From JANSYA01 sp965243385 (GTDB taxonomy: Bacteria; Spirochaetota; Leptospiria; Leptospirales; Leptonemataceae): a DNA stretch of 64,000 bases. This document shows, piece by piece, positions 51,795 through 61,436 of the stretch (positions are counted from its first letter, which is position 1; each line of letters starts with the position of its first letter). The notes below the pieces were generated by a model that had not been told where the DNA came from, searched no databases, and was given only the letters and a program-made list of their open reading frames with translations. The stretch is from NCBI GenBank assembly GCA_965243385.1, contig CBDEUV010000002.1, positions 5,208,001 through 5,272,000 on the forward strand, given 5' to 3'. The position numbers were made by a program, and so were the translations under genes.

Positions 51795-52829
51795 CTACTT
51801 CGCCTGTCCGGCCTGTGCTCCGCCCAGCTTGCCCGCCAGAAAACTGAGTAAGGGGCGACCGCCGCTGGAACGCAGGCTGGCGACTTTGTTCAGCAGGTCG
51901 AACCAGAAGGGCGCACCCATGCTGATCGCGGCGATCGTCAAAATCAGCCCGACGATTTTCATGAGCCAGCTCGTGACGAAGCTCTGCACGCAGGCGCCGT
52001 CTCCGGAAGCGCAGCTATAGGCTGGCGGCCGGCGTTCCACCCGACCGACGATCGGCAGCCCGTCCTGGGCGTTCAGCTCCTGGTCGACGGCGATATCGTG
52101 CCAGCCCAAAAGGCTCTGATTGATCGTAGCATAGGCCTGCTTCGCGAAGGCCGCCTGATCCTGCGTGTTCGCGGGGTTCGTATTGCCGTTGATGTCGGCG
52201 GTCGTTCCGCTCAATTCTTCGCTCATGGCGACGATGCTCGTGCGGGTCGAGCTCGAAGAATACAGAATGTTCAGCATCATGATCGTGTCGGCGTTCGCGC
52301 CCACGGTCAGCACCGAGGCGATGATCAGTATCGCCGTCGAAACTTTGCGTTTGTACCAGCCGGACGCGCGCTCCATTACGGAATCGAACCACTCTTCGAC
52401 GCCGCTATTCAGTTTGGTCAGGTCCATGCCGCTTTCGGATACCAGAACGTTCAGGCCCTTTTTGATCATGCTGATTTCGGGGCGGCCGGTATTCAGAATC
52501 GTCTGGATGCGCTGGACGCTCACCGATCCGAGCTGGCCGTCTTTCTCCGCGATTACGCTCAGCAGCCCGCGCGCGAAGTCTTTCGAACGCATGTAGGACG
52601 GCAGTCCGGCGCGGGCTTTGTCGCCAAGAGATTTGATAATGTCGTTTTGAAAAAAATCGGTTACGAGATGTTCGTTTTGCAGCATATTCTCGATCGCCGC
52701 TTTGAGATTTTTTGCGCGCCAGCCGAGCAGGCGGGATACGCCTTCGCTGAGCGACGAGCTGATCGTACTCAGTACGAAATAGATAAACAATAGTCCCAGG
52801 GCCGTTTCTAATATCGCTGATCCAAACAT
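51795..52829 (-). CDS. Hypothetical membrane protein
   Basis: 344 residues from ATG 52829. The first helix ILETALGLLFIYFVLSTISSSLSEGVSR is followed by LGWRAKNLKAAIENML and a helical domain. A second helix (KVSTAILIIASVLTVGANADTIMML) is near residue 165 and a last one (IVGLILTIAAISMGAPFWFDLLNKV) near 300. The pattern, including the F-x-x-L-L-N-K end, matches a widespread family of uncharacterised membrane proteins. It ends 8 bp from the msrB repeat array and points toward it. It is divergent from the DUF6519 gene. Confidence 0.7.
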   Translation of the reverse strand: MFGSAILETALGLLFIYFVLSTISSSLSEGVSRLLGWRAKNLKAAIENMLQNEHLVTDFFQNDIIKSLGDKARAGLPSYMRSKDFARGLLSVIAEKDGQLGSVSVQRIQTILNTGRPEISMIKKGLNVLVSESGMDLTKLNSGVEEWFDSVMERASGWYKRKVSTAILIIASVLTVGANADTIMMLNILYSSSSTRTSIVAMSEELSGTTADINGNTNPANTQDQAAFAKQAYATINQSLLGWHDIAVDQELNAQDGLPIVGRVERRPPAYSCASGDGACVQSFVTSWLMKIVGLILTIAAISMGAPFWFDLLNKVASLRSSGGRPLLSFLAGKLGGAQAGQAK

Positions 52830-53016
52830 GCGGCGGTTCTATTCGAAATTTGACGCAGCCGCAAGCCGCATTTGCTTCGCGTCGCCGTCGCTGAACTAAA
52901 AATCGCCGCAGCACTGCAGAGTGTTACCGGCGGCCGCCCTTCGTTTCAGATAGCTACGCGTTTCGCCGACTTTGTGCGTTTTGTTTCCCTGAACGGGCTT
53001 TGAATAATTGTGAGGC

Positions 53017-53022
53017 TTGACA
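53017..53022 (+). promoter_or_regulatory. TTGACA -35-like hexamer before the DUF6519 gene
   Basis: A consensus -35 box stands in an AT-rich stretch 62 bp upstream of the ATG. No good -10 box lies at 17 bp (TAGAAC is the nearest), so an alternative sigma is possible. Confidence 0.4.
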
Positions 53023-53084
53023 TTATTTATTGATCGCTTAGAACTATCTTGCGAACAGTTAGTCTGCTCGCCGGGGGTCTCTCT

Positions 53085-56000
53085 ATGAAAGGCGATATCT
53101 CGCGCGATAGTTTTCGACCGGAGAAACGGCACAGCGCCGTACGCTTGCAGCAGGGTCGCGTGCTGCTCGACTCCGAATGGAACGAGTCCGTTGATATCGC
53201 CGCGCATCGCGGCCGGACTGCCGGCGTCGACGCCTTCGGCCGCACCGGAGCGCCCGCGGGATATGCCGGTCTCGCTCCGCAGATCGCCGCGACCGCCGAC
53301 GGCGACGATCTGGAACTCTCAGCGGGTCGCTTTTACGTAGAAGGACTGTTGTGTGAATGGGATGCGCCGTTGCGTTTTCGCGAACAGGCGGATTGGCCCG
53401 GACAGACTCTGCCGTCGACCGAGGGCGTCTATCTCGCATACCTCGACGCGTGGGAGCGAGGCGTCGGCGTACTGGAGGATCCGGAGCTGCGCGAGAAAGC
53501 GCTGGCCGGTGTGGAGACCGCGACCCGCAGCAGGGTCGTGCAGCAGCTCAAGCTGCTACGGGTCGGCGATGCGAACGACGCCTTTCACAGCCAGAGTGAA
53601 CCGCCGGCCTGGAACGCTTTGCAAAACGCGGCGAGGGGCCGTATGAGCGCGGCGACCGTGGCGGGCGCGAATAACGGAGAATTGTGCGCTATCGGCGCGC
53701 CCGGCGGTTATGACGGCGCGGAGAACCAGCTCTATCGCGTGGAAATCCATCGCGGGGGAGCGGCCGGCGCCGCGAGCTTTAAGTGGGCGCGGGACAACGC
53801 GTCGCAGGCCGTCGAAATCTTAGAACACGTCGGCGACGAACTGCGGGTTCGCAGCGTCGGACGCGATCGCATCGCCCGCTTCCAGCCCGGTGAATGGGCG
53901 GAGATCGTCGACGACGCCTTCGAATTAAACGAAACTCGCGGGACCCTGGTGCGGGTACTCGCCGCCGACGACCAGGGTGTGCGCTTCGATCCCGATTCGG
54001 TCATTCATTACGACGACGCTCTGAACACAGCTCCCCGGCCGGCCATTGATCTGGCCGTTTTCGCCGGACGGCCGCGCCTGCGTCGCTGGAATCAGCAATC
54101 GTCCGTGGGCGAAATCACCGTGCCGTCGGACGGCTCGTGGGTGACTCTGGAACACGGCGTCCAGGTGCGTTTCAGTTCCGAAGCCGGCGAACTGTTTTCG
54201 ACGGGCGACGCCTGGCAAATTCCGGCGCGCGTTTTCGATCGTAATATCGAATGGCCCTGCGATAACGCGGGTGCGCCGCTTGCGCAGCCGCCGCGGGAGC
54301 CCGTACATCATCGCGCCCGAATCGCGTTCCTGCGCTACGGCGACGCGGGAACGGGAACGCCGGCCTGGAGCGTGCTCGCGGATTGCCGCCGGCTCTTTCC
54401 CGCGCTCGGCGACGTGAATTTATTTTATGCGGGCGGCGCGGGTCAGGAGACGATGCCGGCCTCGCCGCTCGGGGAAGCTCTGGCGGTGCGTACGGCGGCC
54501 GGGGGCGCTCCCGTGCAGGACGTGCGGGTGCAATTTCAGATCGCAACGGGGGCCGGCAGCCTGGCCACGGAAGCCGGGGGCACGAATCAGGGCGCGACGA
54601 TTGTCGTGCGTTCGGATGCGGAAGGCATCGCACGCGCGTGGTGGACGCTGGATGCGACGGAAAATCACCAGGTCGTCTCCGCGGCGCTGCTCGGTCCGGG
54701 CGATGCGCAACTGGTCCAAATGCGTTTTCACGCGAATTTAAGCACGGCGTCGGGCGTGTACTACGAAGCGAGTGCGGCCATCGCCGACGGCGCGGATCCC
54801 GGTCCGGAACCGACCGTTCAAATCGCGCTGGATCAGTTGTACGCGAATAAGGTCAATCGCGCCGGGGACACCGTAACCGGAACTCTGAATATCTTACAGG
54901 ATCTGAACGTCGAAGGCAATCTGACGATCACCGGCGACGTCATCGCCCGGGACGAAGAACATGTCGCCGGCAACGTGAACCTGGGCGACGCGCCGGAAGA
55001 TGAGATTCGCATTAACGGACAATTGCTGGGGCCGGTCGGCGGCGAGTTGCACGTCGCGGATACGATCCAGGCCGACCAGGACGTGTGGGTTGCCGGCCAG
55101 CTGGGCGTAGGAATCCCTGAGCCCGCCGGTCCGCTCGCGCCCTTCGCCGTGAATCAGGATCTGGTGGTCGGCGACACGGGATTCGTGGGCGTAGGAACTC
55201 CGACGCCCGCCGCGCGACTGCATGTGCAGGCCAGCGTCGGCGATACTCCGCTATCGATTGAGTCGGAAGTCCAGGGCGTGGGCGGTCGCGTAAGTCGCCT
55301 GGCGGTCGATGTTTCCAATACTGGAGCCGCGCTGGCCGATTACCAGGCGCTGCTCGTGCTGGACTCGGCGGCGCTCATCGCGGCGGGCAAGCTGCGGGCG
55401 GACCTCGGGGATTTGCGCATTACTGACAGCGACGGAACGACGCCGCTCTATCACTGGGTCGAGGCCGGGCAGAATTCCGACGCGACCCGGGTGTGGGTCC
55501 GCATTCCTTCGCTTGTGACCGGCGATCGACGCATCTATCTGAATTACGGGAACCCGGACGCGTATTCGCTGTACCCCAGGACGCGGGTCTTCTTGCGCGA
55601 AATCGCCGGAGTCGTCGCCGCGTACGATCTGGATGCGGGAGCGGGGACCAGCGTGGACGATCGCTCCGGCGGCGGCAACACCGCCAATTTCGCCGGGGAT
55701 CCGGCCTGGTCGGCCGGTCGCTTTGATAACGCGCTGCAATTCGACGGCAGCGACGACGGGCTGTTGATCGCGCACGACCCGTCGCTGAACCCCGTTGAAA
55801 ATATCAGCGTCGCGGCCTGGCTGTATTGCGACGGGCCCGGCAACGGAGCCGAAGCCGATCAACTGGGAGTGATTCTTGCGAAGCAGTTTACGAATGCGGC
55901 GCGCTCCTATCAGCTCGCTCTGCGGCATGCAGATCGGCGGTTGGTCTGGCGGGTTTACGGCAGCGATGATACTCTGTACGAACTTGCGTCGGACAGCGCG

Positions 56001-57620
56001 CTCGCGTACGGCGAGTGGTATCATATAACGGCCTGGTATCATCGCGGGACCGGGACGCTCAAGATTTACGTGAATGGTAATGAAGACGCTCAGAGCGTGC
56101 CCGGCGTATTCGATCTGGCTCCGTCTACGGTTCCCGCGACCGTGGCCTGTTATCTCGATTCGAACGACGGTTCCGTACTGCGCGGATTCTTTCAGGGTCG
56201 CCTGGATGACGTGCGCATCTACGATCGCGCGCTGCTCGACGCCGAGGCTGCGGCGCTCTTCAATCACCGTTCGTATATAAGCGACGGACTGCCGGGCCGT
56301 GAGTTGATTCGGGTCGCCGCGCCCGCGCCGGAACCGACCGTCGCCCCGATCAATATCGCGCTTGAGGAAACGCAGCCGTTAGAGACGCAGTCGGCCCTGC
56401 ATATTCAAAACGGCACCGGTCACGTCGGTATCGGCACGCTGACTCCGGGCGAACGACTGAGCGTCGACGGCGTAATCGAATCCCAGGCGGGCGGCGTGCG
56501 TTTCCCGGACGGCAGCCTGCAGACCACCGCCTGGGACGGCAACAGCGCCTGGATTGAAGGCGGCGGCACCGTGCATACCGACGCGAAGGCGGGGGTCGGG
56601 ACCGATCAGCCCGAAGCGGAACTCGACGTGGCCGGCGACGTAATCATTCGCAACGATCTGTTAGTGGAAGGCAAGCTGCGAGTGCGCGACGCGGACGTGA
56701 ACTATCGCACGGATAACTGGGAATACGAACACATCATTATTCGCGGTATTCAGGGCGGGGGCTACGCCGGCAACTCGGGCTGGAATTATATCCACCAGAC
56801 GATTTTCGCGACCGAAGTCACGACCGTCGTTCCCGGGAATGTGCATATGCAGTACGCGAAGGCCTACAGCGCCGGGGTCTCCGGTCGCCAGCACGGTTAT
56901 TTTCTGGGCACGAGCTGGTCGAGCACGCCCGTCCCGAACCGCGACAATATCGACAAATTCTTTCACGCCACGAATTCGGTGAGCTATCTCGGCGGCGTGT
57001 GGCCGTTGCACAACGGCTTCAATCCTTATACGTTTTCGGACGAACGCAACGAGAAGTCTTATATTGCCGTCGGCACCAATTCGAACGAGCAAATCAAAGT
57101 CGACAATATGACCGACACCATCGAATGGCAGCGCGCCAATAACTGGAGCGCGGGCGGTGCGGGCTCCGGCGGTTTTCACGACGCGAACTACGGCTGGGTA
57201 TCCAGCGGCGCCCGGGCCGGGACCCTCAAGATGGACTTCGCAACCGAGACTTTCGTCGAGTTGCCGGTCAGCTGTCGCGGCGGCGGCGATGGATCGCTTT
57301 ACAATGGAACGCTGAACACGCGTCGCGGCCTGGGATATAAAATCAGCTCGAATACCGCCGCGCTGCAATTCCGGGTCGATCGTTTCGATTACGCCACCGA
57401 AACCTGGGCGGTCACCAACAGCACCGCGACGCCTTTCGGTGAATGCGCCTGGCACGGCGGCCTGTACAAAGGTTATACCGCCGGAGGTTATAATTTGAGC
57501 GGGAGTTATGTTCAGTTCGGCGGGGTGATGGACTACGCGACGGAGGTCGTGCTCTTTATGAATCACCTGCGGGCGACGGTGGCGCTCAGCGCGCTCAGCA
57601 TTCAGAACTCCGGTTATTGA
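53085..57620 (+). CDS. Giant DUF6519/DUF2341/LamG multidomain protein
   Basis: 1511 residues from ATG 53085; MKGDISRDSFRPEKRHSAVRLQQGR, shown here only in outline, is the DUF6519 N-terminus (MKGDISRDSF; LLDSEWNESVD). No signal peptide is present. Order: DUF6519 (1-450), an Ig-like segment near 480-560, a tail-fibre-like shaft with repeated GNLTITGDVIARDE-like units and short motifs such as VGVGTPTPAARLHVQA, DUF2341 near 750-840, a LamG/concanavalin jelly roll near 850-1060, a second shaft (HVGIGTLTPGERLSVDG) and a C-terminal Kelch-like head with repeated MDFATETFVEL / FDYATETWAV / MDYATEVVLFM strands. Shaft motifs of this type occur in phage tail fibres and peptidase S74-linked proteins. It may be a large fibre or adhesin exported by an unusual route. 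Confidence 0.75.
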   Translation: MKGDISRDSFRPEKRHSAVRLQQGRVLLDSEWNESVDIAAHRGRTAGVDAFGRTGAPAGYAGLAPQIAATADGDDLELSAGRFYVEGLLCEWDAPLRFREQADWPGQTLPSTEGVYLAYLDAWERGVGVLEDPELREKALAGVETATRSRVVQQLKLLRVGDANDAFHSQSEPPAWNALQNAARGRMSAATVAGANNGELCAIGAPGGYDGAENQLYRVEIHRGGAAGAASFKWARDNASQAVEILEHVGDELRVRSVGRDRIARFQPGEWAEIVDDAFELNETRGTLVRVLAADDQGVRFDPDSVIHYDDALNTAPRPAIDLAVFAGRPRLRRWNQQSSVGEITVPSDGSWVTLEHGVQVRFSSEAGELFSTGDAWQIPARVFDRNIEWPCDNAGAPLAQPPREPVHHRARIAFLRYGDAGTGTPAWSVLADCRRLFPALGDVNLFYAGGAGQETMPASPLGEALAVRTAAGGAPVQDVRVQFQIATGAGSLATEAGGTNQGATIVVRSDAEGIARAWWTLDATENHQVVSAALLGPGDAQLVQMRFHANLSTASGVYYEASAAIADGADPGPEPTVQIALDQLYANKVNRAGDTVTGTLNILQDLNVEGNLTITGDVIARDEEHVAGNVNLGDAPEDEIRINGQLLGPVGGELHVADTIQADQDVWVAGQLGVGIPEPAGPLAPFAVNQDLVVGDTGFVGVGTPTPAARLHVQASVGDTPLSIESEVQGVGGRVSRLAVDVSNTGAALADYQALLVLDSAALIAAGKLRADLGDLRITDSDGTTPLYHWVEAGQNSDATRVWVRIPSLVTGDRRIYLNYGNPDAYSLYPRTRVFLREIAGVVAAYDLDAGAGTSVDDRSGGGNTANFAGDPAWSAGRFDNALQFDGSDDGLLIAHDPSLNPVENISVAAWLYCDGPGNGAEADQLGVILAKQFTNAARSYQLALRHADRRLVWRVYGSDDTLYELASDSALAYGEWYHITAWYHRGTGTLKIYVNGNEDAQSVPGVFDLAPSTVPATVACYLDSNDGSVLRGFFQGRLDDVRIYDRALLDAEAAALFNHRSYISDGLPGRELIRVAAPAPEPTVAPINIALEETQPLETQSALHIQNGTGHVGIGTLTPGERLSVDGVIESQAGGVRFPDGSLQTTAWDGNSAWIEGGGTVHTDAKAGVGTDQPEAELDVAGDVIIRNDLLVEGKLRVRDADVNYRTDNWEYEHIIIRGIQGGGYAGNSGWNYIHQTIFATEVTTVVPGNVHMQYAKAYSAGVSGRQHGYFLGTSWSSTPVPNRDNIDKFFHATNSVSYLGGVWPLHNGFNPYTFSDERNEKSYIAVGTNSNEQIKVDNMTDTIEWQRANNWSAGGAGSGGFHDANYGWVSSGARAGTLKMDFATETFVELPVSCRGGGDGSLYNGTLNTRRGLGYKISSNTAALQFRVDRFDYATETWAVTNSTATPFGECAWHGGLYKGYTAGGYNLSGSYVQFGGVMDYATEVVLFMNHLRATVALSALSIQNSGY

Positions 57621-57674
57621 GCAAACAACGGCGCCGTCTGGTGGTCTCATCAGACGAAGCGGAAATTATAGATT

Positions 57675-58412
57675 ATGAAACAGAAGATTCAACCCCACGA
57701 TCCTGCAGCAGCGGTCGCAGGTCCGGAAGCCGGAACGGGAGTCCGTCGCGATCAACGCTACGCGAAGGTGATCGAGTTGCTCGAGCGCATGCCCCTGGGC
57801 ATGACGAAATTTCAGCTGCGCCAGTTCGTCATCGGCGATCAGCCGCTGTTATTGCACCAGATTCGCCAGGCGGCGAACGAGATCGACGTGCGCGAAATGA
57901 CGTACCATAAGTACGCCTACAAATTGAAGCGCTCCCAACTCGAACTGGAAATCAAACAGGACGCTTTAGACACAGAGCGCTCGGAACTGGGTCCGAAGCA
58001 GATCGAACTGCGCGAGCTTGAAATTGAACACGAAACCTGGAAGCTCGCGTCCCTGCGCCGGAGCGTTGCGAGCGTGGAAGGCGAAATGCAGCATCTCTTT
58101 GAATTGCTCGAAGAGTTACTGCACGGCGTCGACGTCGATCATCTCCTCGAGAATTTCGATGAATACGATCGCCTGTACTGGTCGAAACGACTGGGAAAAC
58201 AGGCCGCCGTTGACATGGCGTCGTCGGGACGGGTCACTGCGGGCAATCTCTCGGCGTTGCAGCTATTGCCCGAAGAATTACGCGAAGACGCGATCGCCGA
58301 GACGGTGAGCCTGGCCGGAGAAATCAACGAACGCATTCAGCGGCAGCTGAGCGCCGCCGCGGCCGCCGCAGAACCCGCGGACCCGGCTTTAAGCGGCGAC
58401 GCCGGAATCTAA
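57675..58412 (+). CDS. Hypothetical coiled-coil protein downstream of the DUF6519 gene
   Basis: 245 residues from ATG 57675. Residues 30-75 have RYAKVIELLERMPLGMTKFQLRQFVIGDQP; residues 80-150 form a long heptad helix (KRSQLELEIKQDALDTERSEL onward, E/L-rich). The C-terminal part has YDRLYWSKRLGKQAAVDM and ends in an Ala/Pro tail. No domain known to me. It follows the giant gene by 54 bp and probably shares its transcript. Confidence 0.65.
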   Translation: MKQKIQPHDPAAAVAGPEAGTGVRRDQRYAKVIELLERMPLGMTKFQLRQFVIGDQPLLLHQIRQAANEIDVREMTYHKYAYKLKRSQLELEIKQDALDTERSELGPKQIELRELEIEHETWKLASLRRSVASVEGEMQHLFELLEELLHGVDVDHLLENFDEYDRLYWSKRLGKQAAVDMASSGRVTAGNLSALQLLPEELREDAIAETVSLAGEINERIQRQLSAAAAAAEPADPALSGDAGI

Positions 58413-58516
58413 ATCAAGATCCGGAGCGGAGTCCGCGGGAAAGCCGCATTGGAATGCAAAAACGCCGCGCGATTCAATCCCAGCGATTGGACCGCAGCCT
58501 GCTGGAGTAACACGCT

Positions 58517-59206
58517 ATGCACACGATCCTCTTTCGACCGCCGCCGGAAACGAATCCGCATACGGAAATTCCGGGCCTGCAAATGCTGGGCAATTATCGC
58601 GAATTGAGCCTCGCACGAGTTCCCGACCTTTCGCGGCTGGACTTTCAAAAATTTCAGGCGGACGTGCTCGAAGCGCCCGGCGCGGAACTATGCGAAACGA
58701 TCGCCTGTTTGCATGCGGACGCGAAAAATACGCTGCGGGGATCGCTGGCTGACGGCGGCGATGCGGCCCGGGTGCTGGAAGGCGACGAGCTGGAGCGGAC
58801 GGTCGAGCTTTTGAAGACCGTGCTGCGCAAACGCGCGCAGCTGATCTTCGCGGAGCTGCATCGCGGAACGGGCGTGGTCGCGCCGCCTCACGAAACCGCC
58901 ACCTGGGCCGACCAGAAGCGCGAAGCCGAAGCCTTTCAGGCGGACCCGGACGTTGCGCTGGCGCTCCTTCCGGCTCTGGCGGACGCGCGCGGGCTGCCGC
59001 TGGAAAAGCTGTCGAAGAAAATTCTGGCGAAAGCCGCGCGTCACGCGAAACGCGCCGGCAAATTACTCGGTCGCGAGCAGAAATTTCGGGACCGCATCAA
59101 GGCGGCGCGCAATCTCAAAGCTCTGCGGGCGGTCGAAGCGGATCTGGATAAGATCGCGGCGCGTTCGAAGGCCGCGGATGACACGACGGAAGTCGAGGCC
59201 CCGTGA
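58517..59206 (+). CDS. Hypothetical helical protein
   Basis: 229 residues from ATG 58517. Mostly helical and charged, with LQMLGNYRELSLARVPDLS at the start and ALLPALADARGLPLEKLSKKILAKAARHAKRAGKLLGRE (shown in part: LEKLSKKILAKAARH) in the last third. Its stop overlaps the GTG of the next gene (GTGA), so they are coupled. No function recognised. Confidence 0.62.
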   Translation: MHTILFRPPPETNPHTEIPGLQMLGNYRELSLARVPDLSRLDFQKFQADVLEAPGAELCETIACLHADAKNTLRGSLADGGDAARVLEGDELERTVELLKTVLRKRAQLIFAELHRGTGVVAPPHETATWADQKREAEAFQADPDVALALLPALADARGLPLEKLSKKILAKAARHAKRAGKLLGREQKFRDRIKAARNLKALRAVEADLDKIAARSKAADDTTEVEAP

Positions 59207-60276
59207 AATTTTCGCTGCCGCTGAACCCCTTTCTCTCTCGCGAAGAGAGCGCCGATGTTTATATTCCCTTCTTGCGCAAGCATCGGGAATTGATCGAAGA
59301 CTTCTATTTTACCTGTCGCATCGCGCCCTTTGACGGCGGCGATTCTATGGGCGCCGTCATCTCCGGCGAAGCCGACCGCGAAATCTTGATCAAACAGGCG
59401 CTCTTTGTACAGTCAGAGAGCGGTGTGCCGGCGAACGCGGTCTTTAACAGTCTGGCGGTGTCGCCGGCGACGGAGAATCTGGGGCGCTTCATCGAAAATT
59501 TCCGCCCGCTTTACCAGGCGGGCGTGCGCCGAATCACCATGATTAACGCGCACTGGGCCGGCACGATCAAACATCATTTTCCGGAAGCCTATCTGAAAAG
59601 CAGTGTCGTGCGCCCGCCCGCGAATGCGCAGAACTTCGTCGATTACGGTCTTTACGGTTTCGACTGCGTGATCGTCGACCGCAACCTGATGCGCGACCGC
59701 GAAGAGCTGGAGCGGGTCGCCCGGGCTCGTGAATTTCTGCGGGAGAGCCATGGACGCTCGGTCGACATCTGTATGCTCGCCAACGAACAGTGTCGCGGTC
59801 TGTGTCCCGTGCAGCACGAGCATCATCTCTACAACGCGTTGCGTTCCGACGCTGAAACGCAGCCCGCTTATATGACCTCCAGCCTGAGTTCGATCTCCTG
59901 CAACGGCTGGCGCCGAAACGATCCGGCCTATCGCCTGAAGATCTGCGATATGCCGCCCTATAAAAACGAATACGACGAGCTGCTGAAGTACGTGCAGTCT
60001 TTTAAGCTGCACGGACGCGACGACGTACCCACATTAAACGCCAGTATGCGTTTGATCAAGAACTACGCCGCCGGCCTCCCGGTGCTGGACGAAACCCAGG
60101 CGGCTTTTTTGGAGGCGCAGGGGGTTCGGGGCGAACGCCTCAAACTCTGGCTGGAGCGGACCCGGACCTGCCGCAATCAGTGCTGGCAGTGCAATCTGTG
60201 CGATACTCTGGTCGGCGTCGGGCAAATCGGGGAGCAGTCCGGACAGCAGCCGACGGAAGAGGTGGTTACGCAATGA
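59203..60276 (+). CDS. Peptidase U32-like Fe-S-type protein
   Basis: 357 residues from GTG 59203. The chain is a TIM-barrel-like protein with YQAGVRRITMINAHWAG and ICMLANEQCRGLCPVQHEHHLYN; the latter resembles the N-E-x-C-x-x-x-C-P signature of U32-family proteins such as UbiU/UbiV and RlhA relatives. More cysteines follow in SISCNGW and at the C-terminus in RTCRNQCWQCNLCDTL. A [4Fe-4S] cluster held by four cysteines is plausible. It does not look like an active peptidase; U32 proteins often act in hydroxylation. Coupled to both neighbours. Confidence 0.62.
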   Translation: MKFSLPLNPFLSREESADVYIPFLRKHRELIEDFYFTCRIAPFDGGDSMGAVISGEADREILIKQALFVQSESGVPANAVFNSLAVSPATENLGRFIENFRPLYQAGVRRITMINAHWAGTIKHHFPEAYLKSSVVRPPANAQNFVDYGLYGFDCVIVDRNLMRDREELERVARAREFLRESHGRSVDICMLANEQCRGLCPVQHEHHLYNALRSDAETQPAYMTSSLSSISCNGWRRNDPAYRLKICDMPPYKNEYDELLKYVQSFKLHGRDDVPTLNASMRLIKNYAAGLPVLDETQAAFLEAQGVRGERLKLWLERTRTCRNQCWQCNLCDTLVGVGQIGEQSGQQPTEEVVTQ

Positions 60277-61382
60277 GTTTCGAGTGGATCAATCTGGATT
60301 TGCTCTTCAAGAATCAGATCTATCTACTATATCTCGCCGGAGTGATGGCGGTCTCGGGCATGATCAAATCCGCCGATCTCTTCGGCGGACTGTACGCCGC
60401 GCTCGCCCGCCGCATTTCTTCGCGCCGGCTGCTTGTGCTCTTGTGTTCCGCGCTCTGCGGTGTATTGCCGGTGCCGGGCCGGGTCAGCGTTTCGGCGGGC
60501 ATCCTGGATACCATGGCTACAGAAGAGCCCGCGGGCCGCGCGAAATTCGGGCTGATCGATTATCTGGCGACGCATCACTACTATCTGTGGTCGCCGCTTG
60601 AGAAGACCGTGGTAATTCCCATGGCGGCCCTGGGCTTGAGTTATCTCGAATTGTTAAGTCACACCGGACCGTTATTAGCAGTTTCGCTGGTGTTTATCGC
60701 CGTCTTCGTCTTTCGAGTGCTGAAAGAAGATGATGTGCAGACGGGATCGCAGGCGGTCGCCGTGAACGCCCGGACGAAGCCGGAGGGGACCGCCGTCTCG
60801 CCCGGCCTGGCTCGCATTGTGGGCCCGGCTGTGCTACGCGGCGGACCCTTGCTGGCCGGCATCGCTCTGATGGTTCTCGGTTTCGCTCCGGCTGTGGTCT
60901 TCGCGGGCCTCACGATGTATTACGCATTCTTGACCGGGGTCTACCGTGAGCCGCAGAAGATTCTGGCGATGATGAACTGGCGCCTGCTGGGCATGCTCGC
61001 ATTGGTGATTCTGGCGACGAACGGAGTCCGTCTGGCCCACGACCGGGTGCTCGGCGAACTGGAAGCGCTGCGACTTACCCCGGATACGCTCGAAGGACTG
61101 GCCTGGATCTCGCTCTTCGCTTTCGGGTCGTCGTTTTTGATGGGCTCGTCCTCGAAATTCGCCGGTTTCACCGTGGTACTGACAGGCATCTACGGCCTCG
61201 AGTATTTCACCTATTTTTTCGCCCTGGAGTACGCGGGTTATCTGGTGTCGCCGTTTCACAAATGCGTGACTATCGGGAAGATGTACTTTGGAACCCCGCT
61301 GCGCAGCTATGCGGGAGCGCTGTCGGTCTGGGCGGGGCTTTTGATTCTCACCGGGGCGCTATTTTTGGGCGTCGGCTCGTAA
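60273..61382 (+). CDS. DUF401-like integral membrane protein
   Basis: 369 residues from ATG 60273, overlapping the stop of the U32-like gene. Around ten hydrophobic helices. The motif CSALCGVLPVPGRVSVSAGILDTMA and YLATHHYYLWSPLEKTVVIPMAALGLSYLELL resemble the DUF401/CitMHS-like superfamily of ion or dicarboxylate transporters. It is the last gene of the run that begins at 53085. Substrate unknown. Confidence 0.7.
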   Translation: MSFEWINLDLLFKNQIYLLYLAGVMAVSGMIKSADLFGGLYAALARRISSRRLLVLLCSALCGVLPVPGRVSVSAGILDTMATEEPAGRAKFGLIDYLATHHYYLWSPLEKTVVIPMAALGLSYLELLSHTGPLLAVSLVFIAVFVFRVLKEDDVQTGSQAVAVNARTKPEGTAVSPGLARIVGPAVLRGGPLLAGIALMVLGFAPAVVFAGLTMYYAFLTGVYREPQKILAMMNWRLLGMLALVILATNGVRLAHDRVLGELEALRLTPDTLEGLAWISLFAFGSSFLMGSSSKFAGFTVVLTGIYGLEYFTYFFALEYAGYLVSPFHKCVTIGKMYFGTPLRSYAGALSVWAGLLILTGALFLGVGS

Positions 61383-61436
61383 ATGAATTGTTTTCTTTGC
61401 AACGATTTCGTCCGATGAGTTGTCTAACGGTGTTAT

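Noticed and set aside
55251..56267. Minus-strand open frame of 338 codons inside the DUF6519 gene
   Set aside because: It is antisense to the DUF2341 and LamG domains, which are recognisable; GC-rich codon bias opens such frames.
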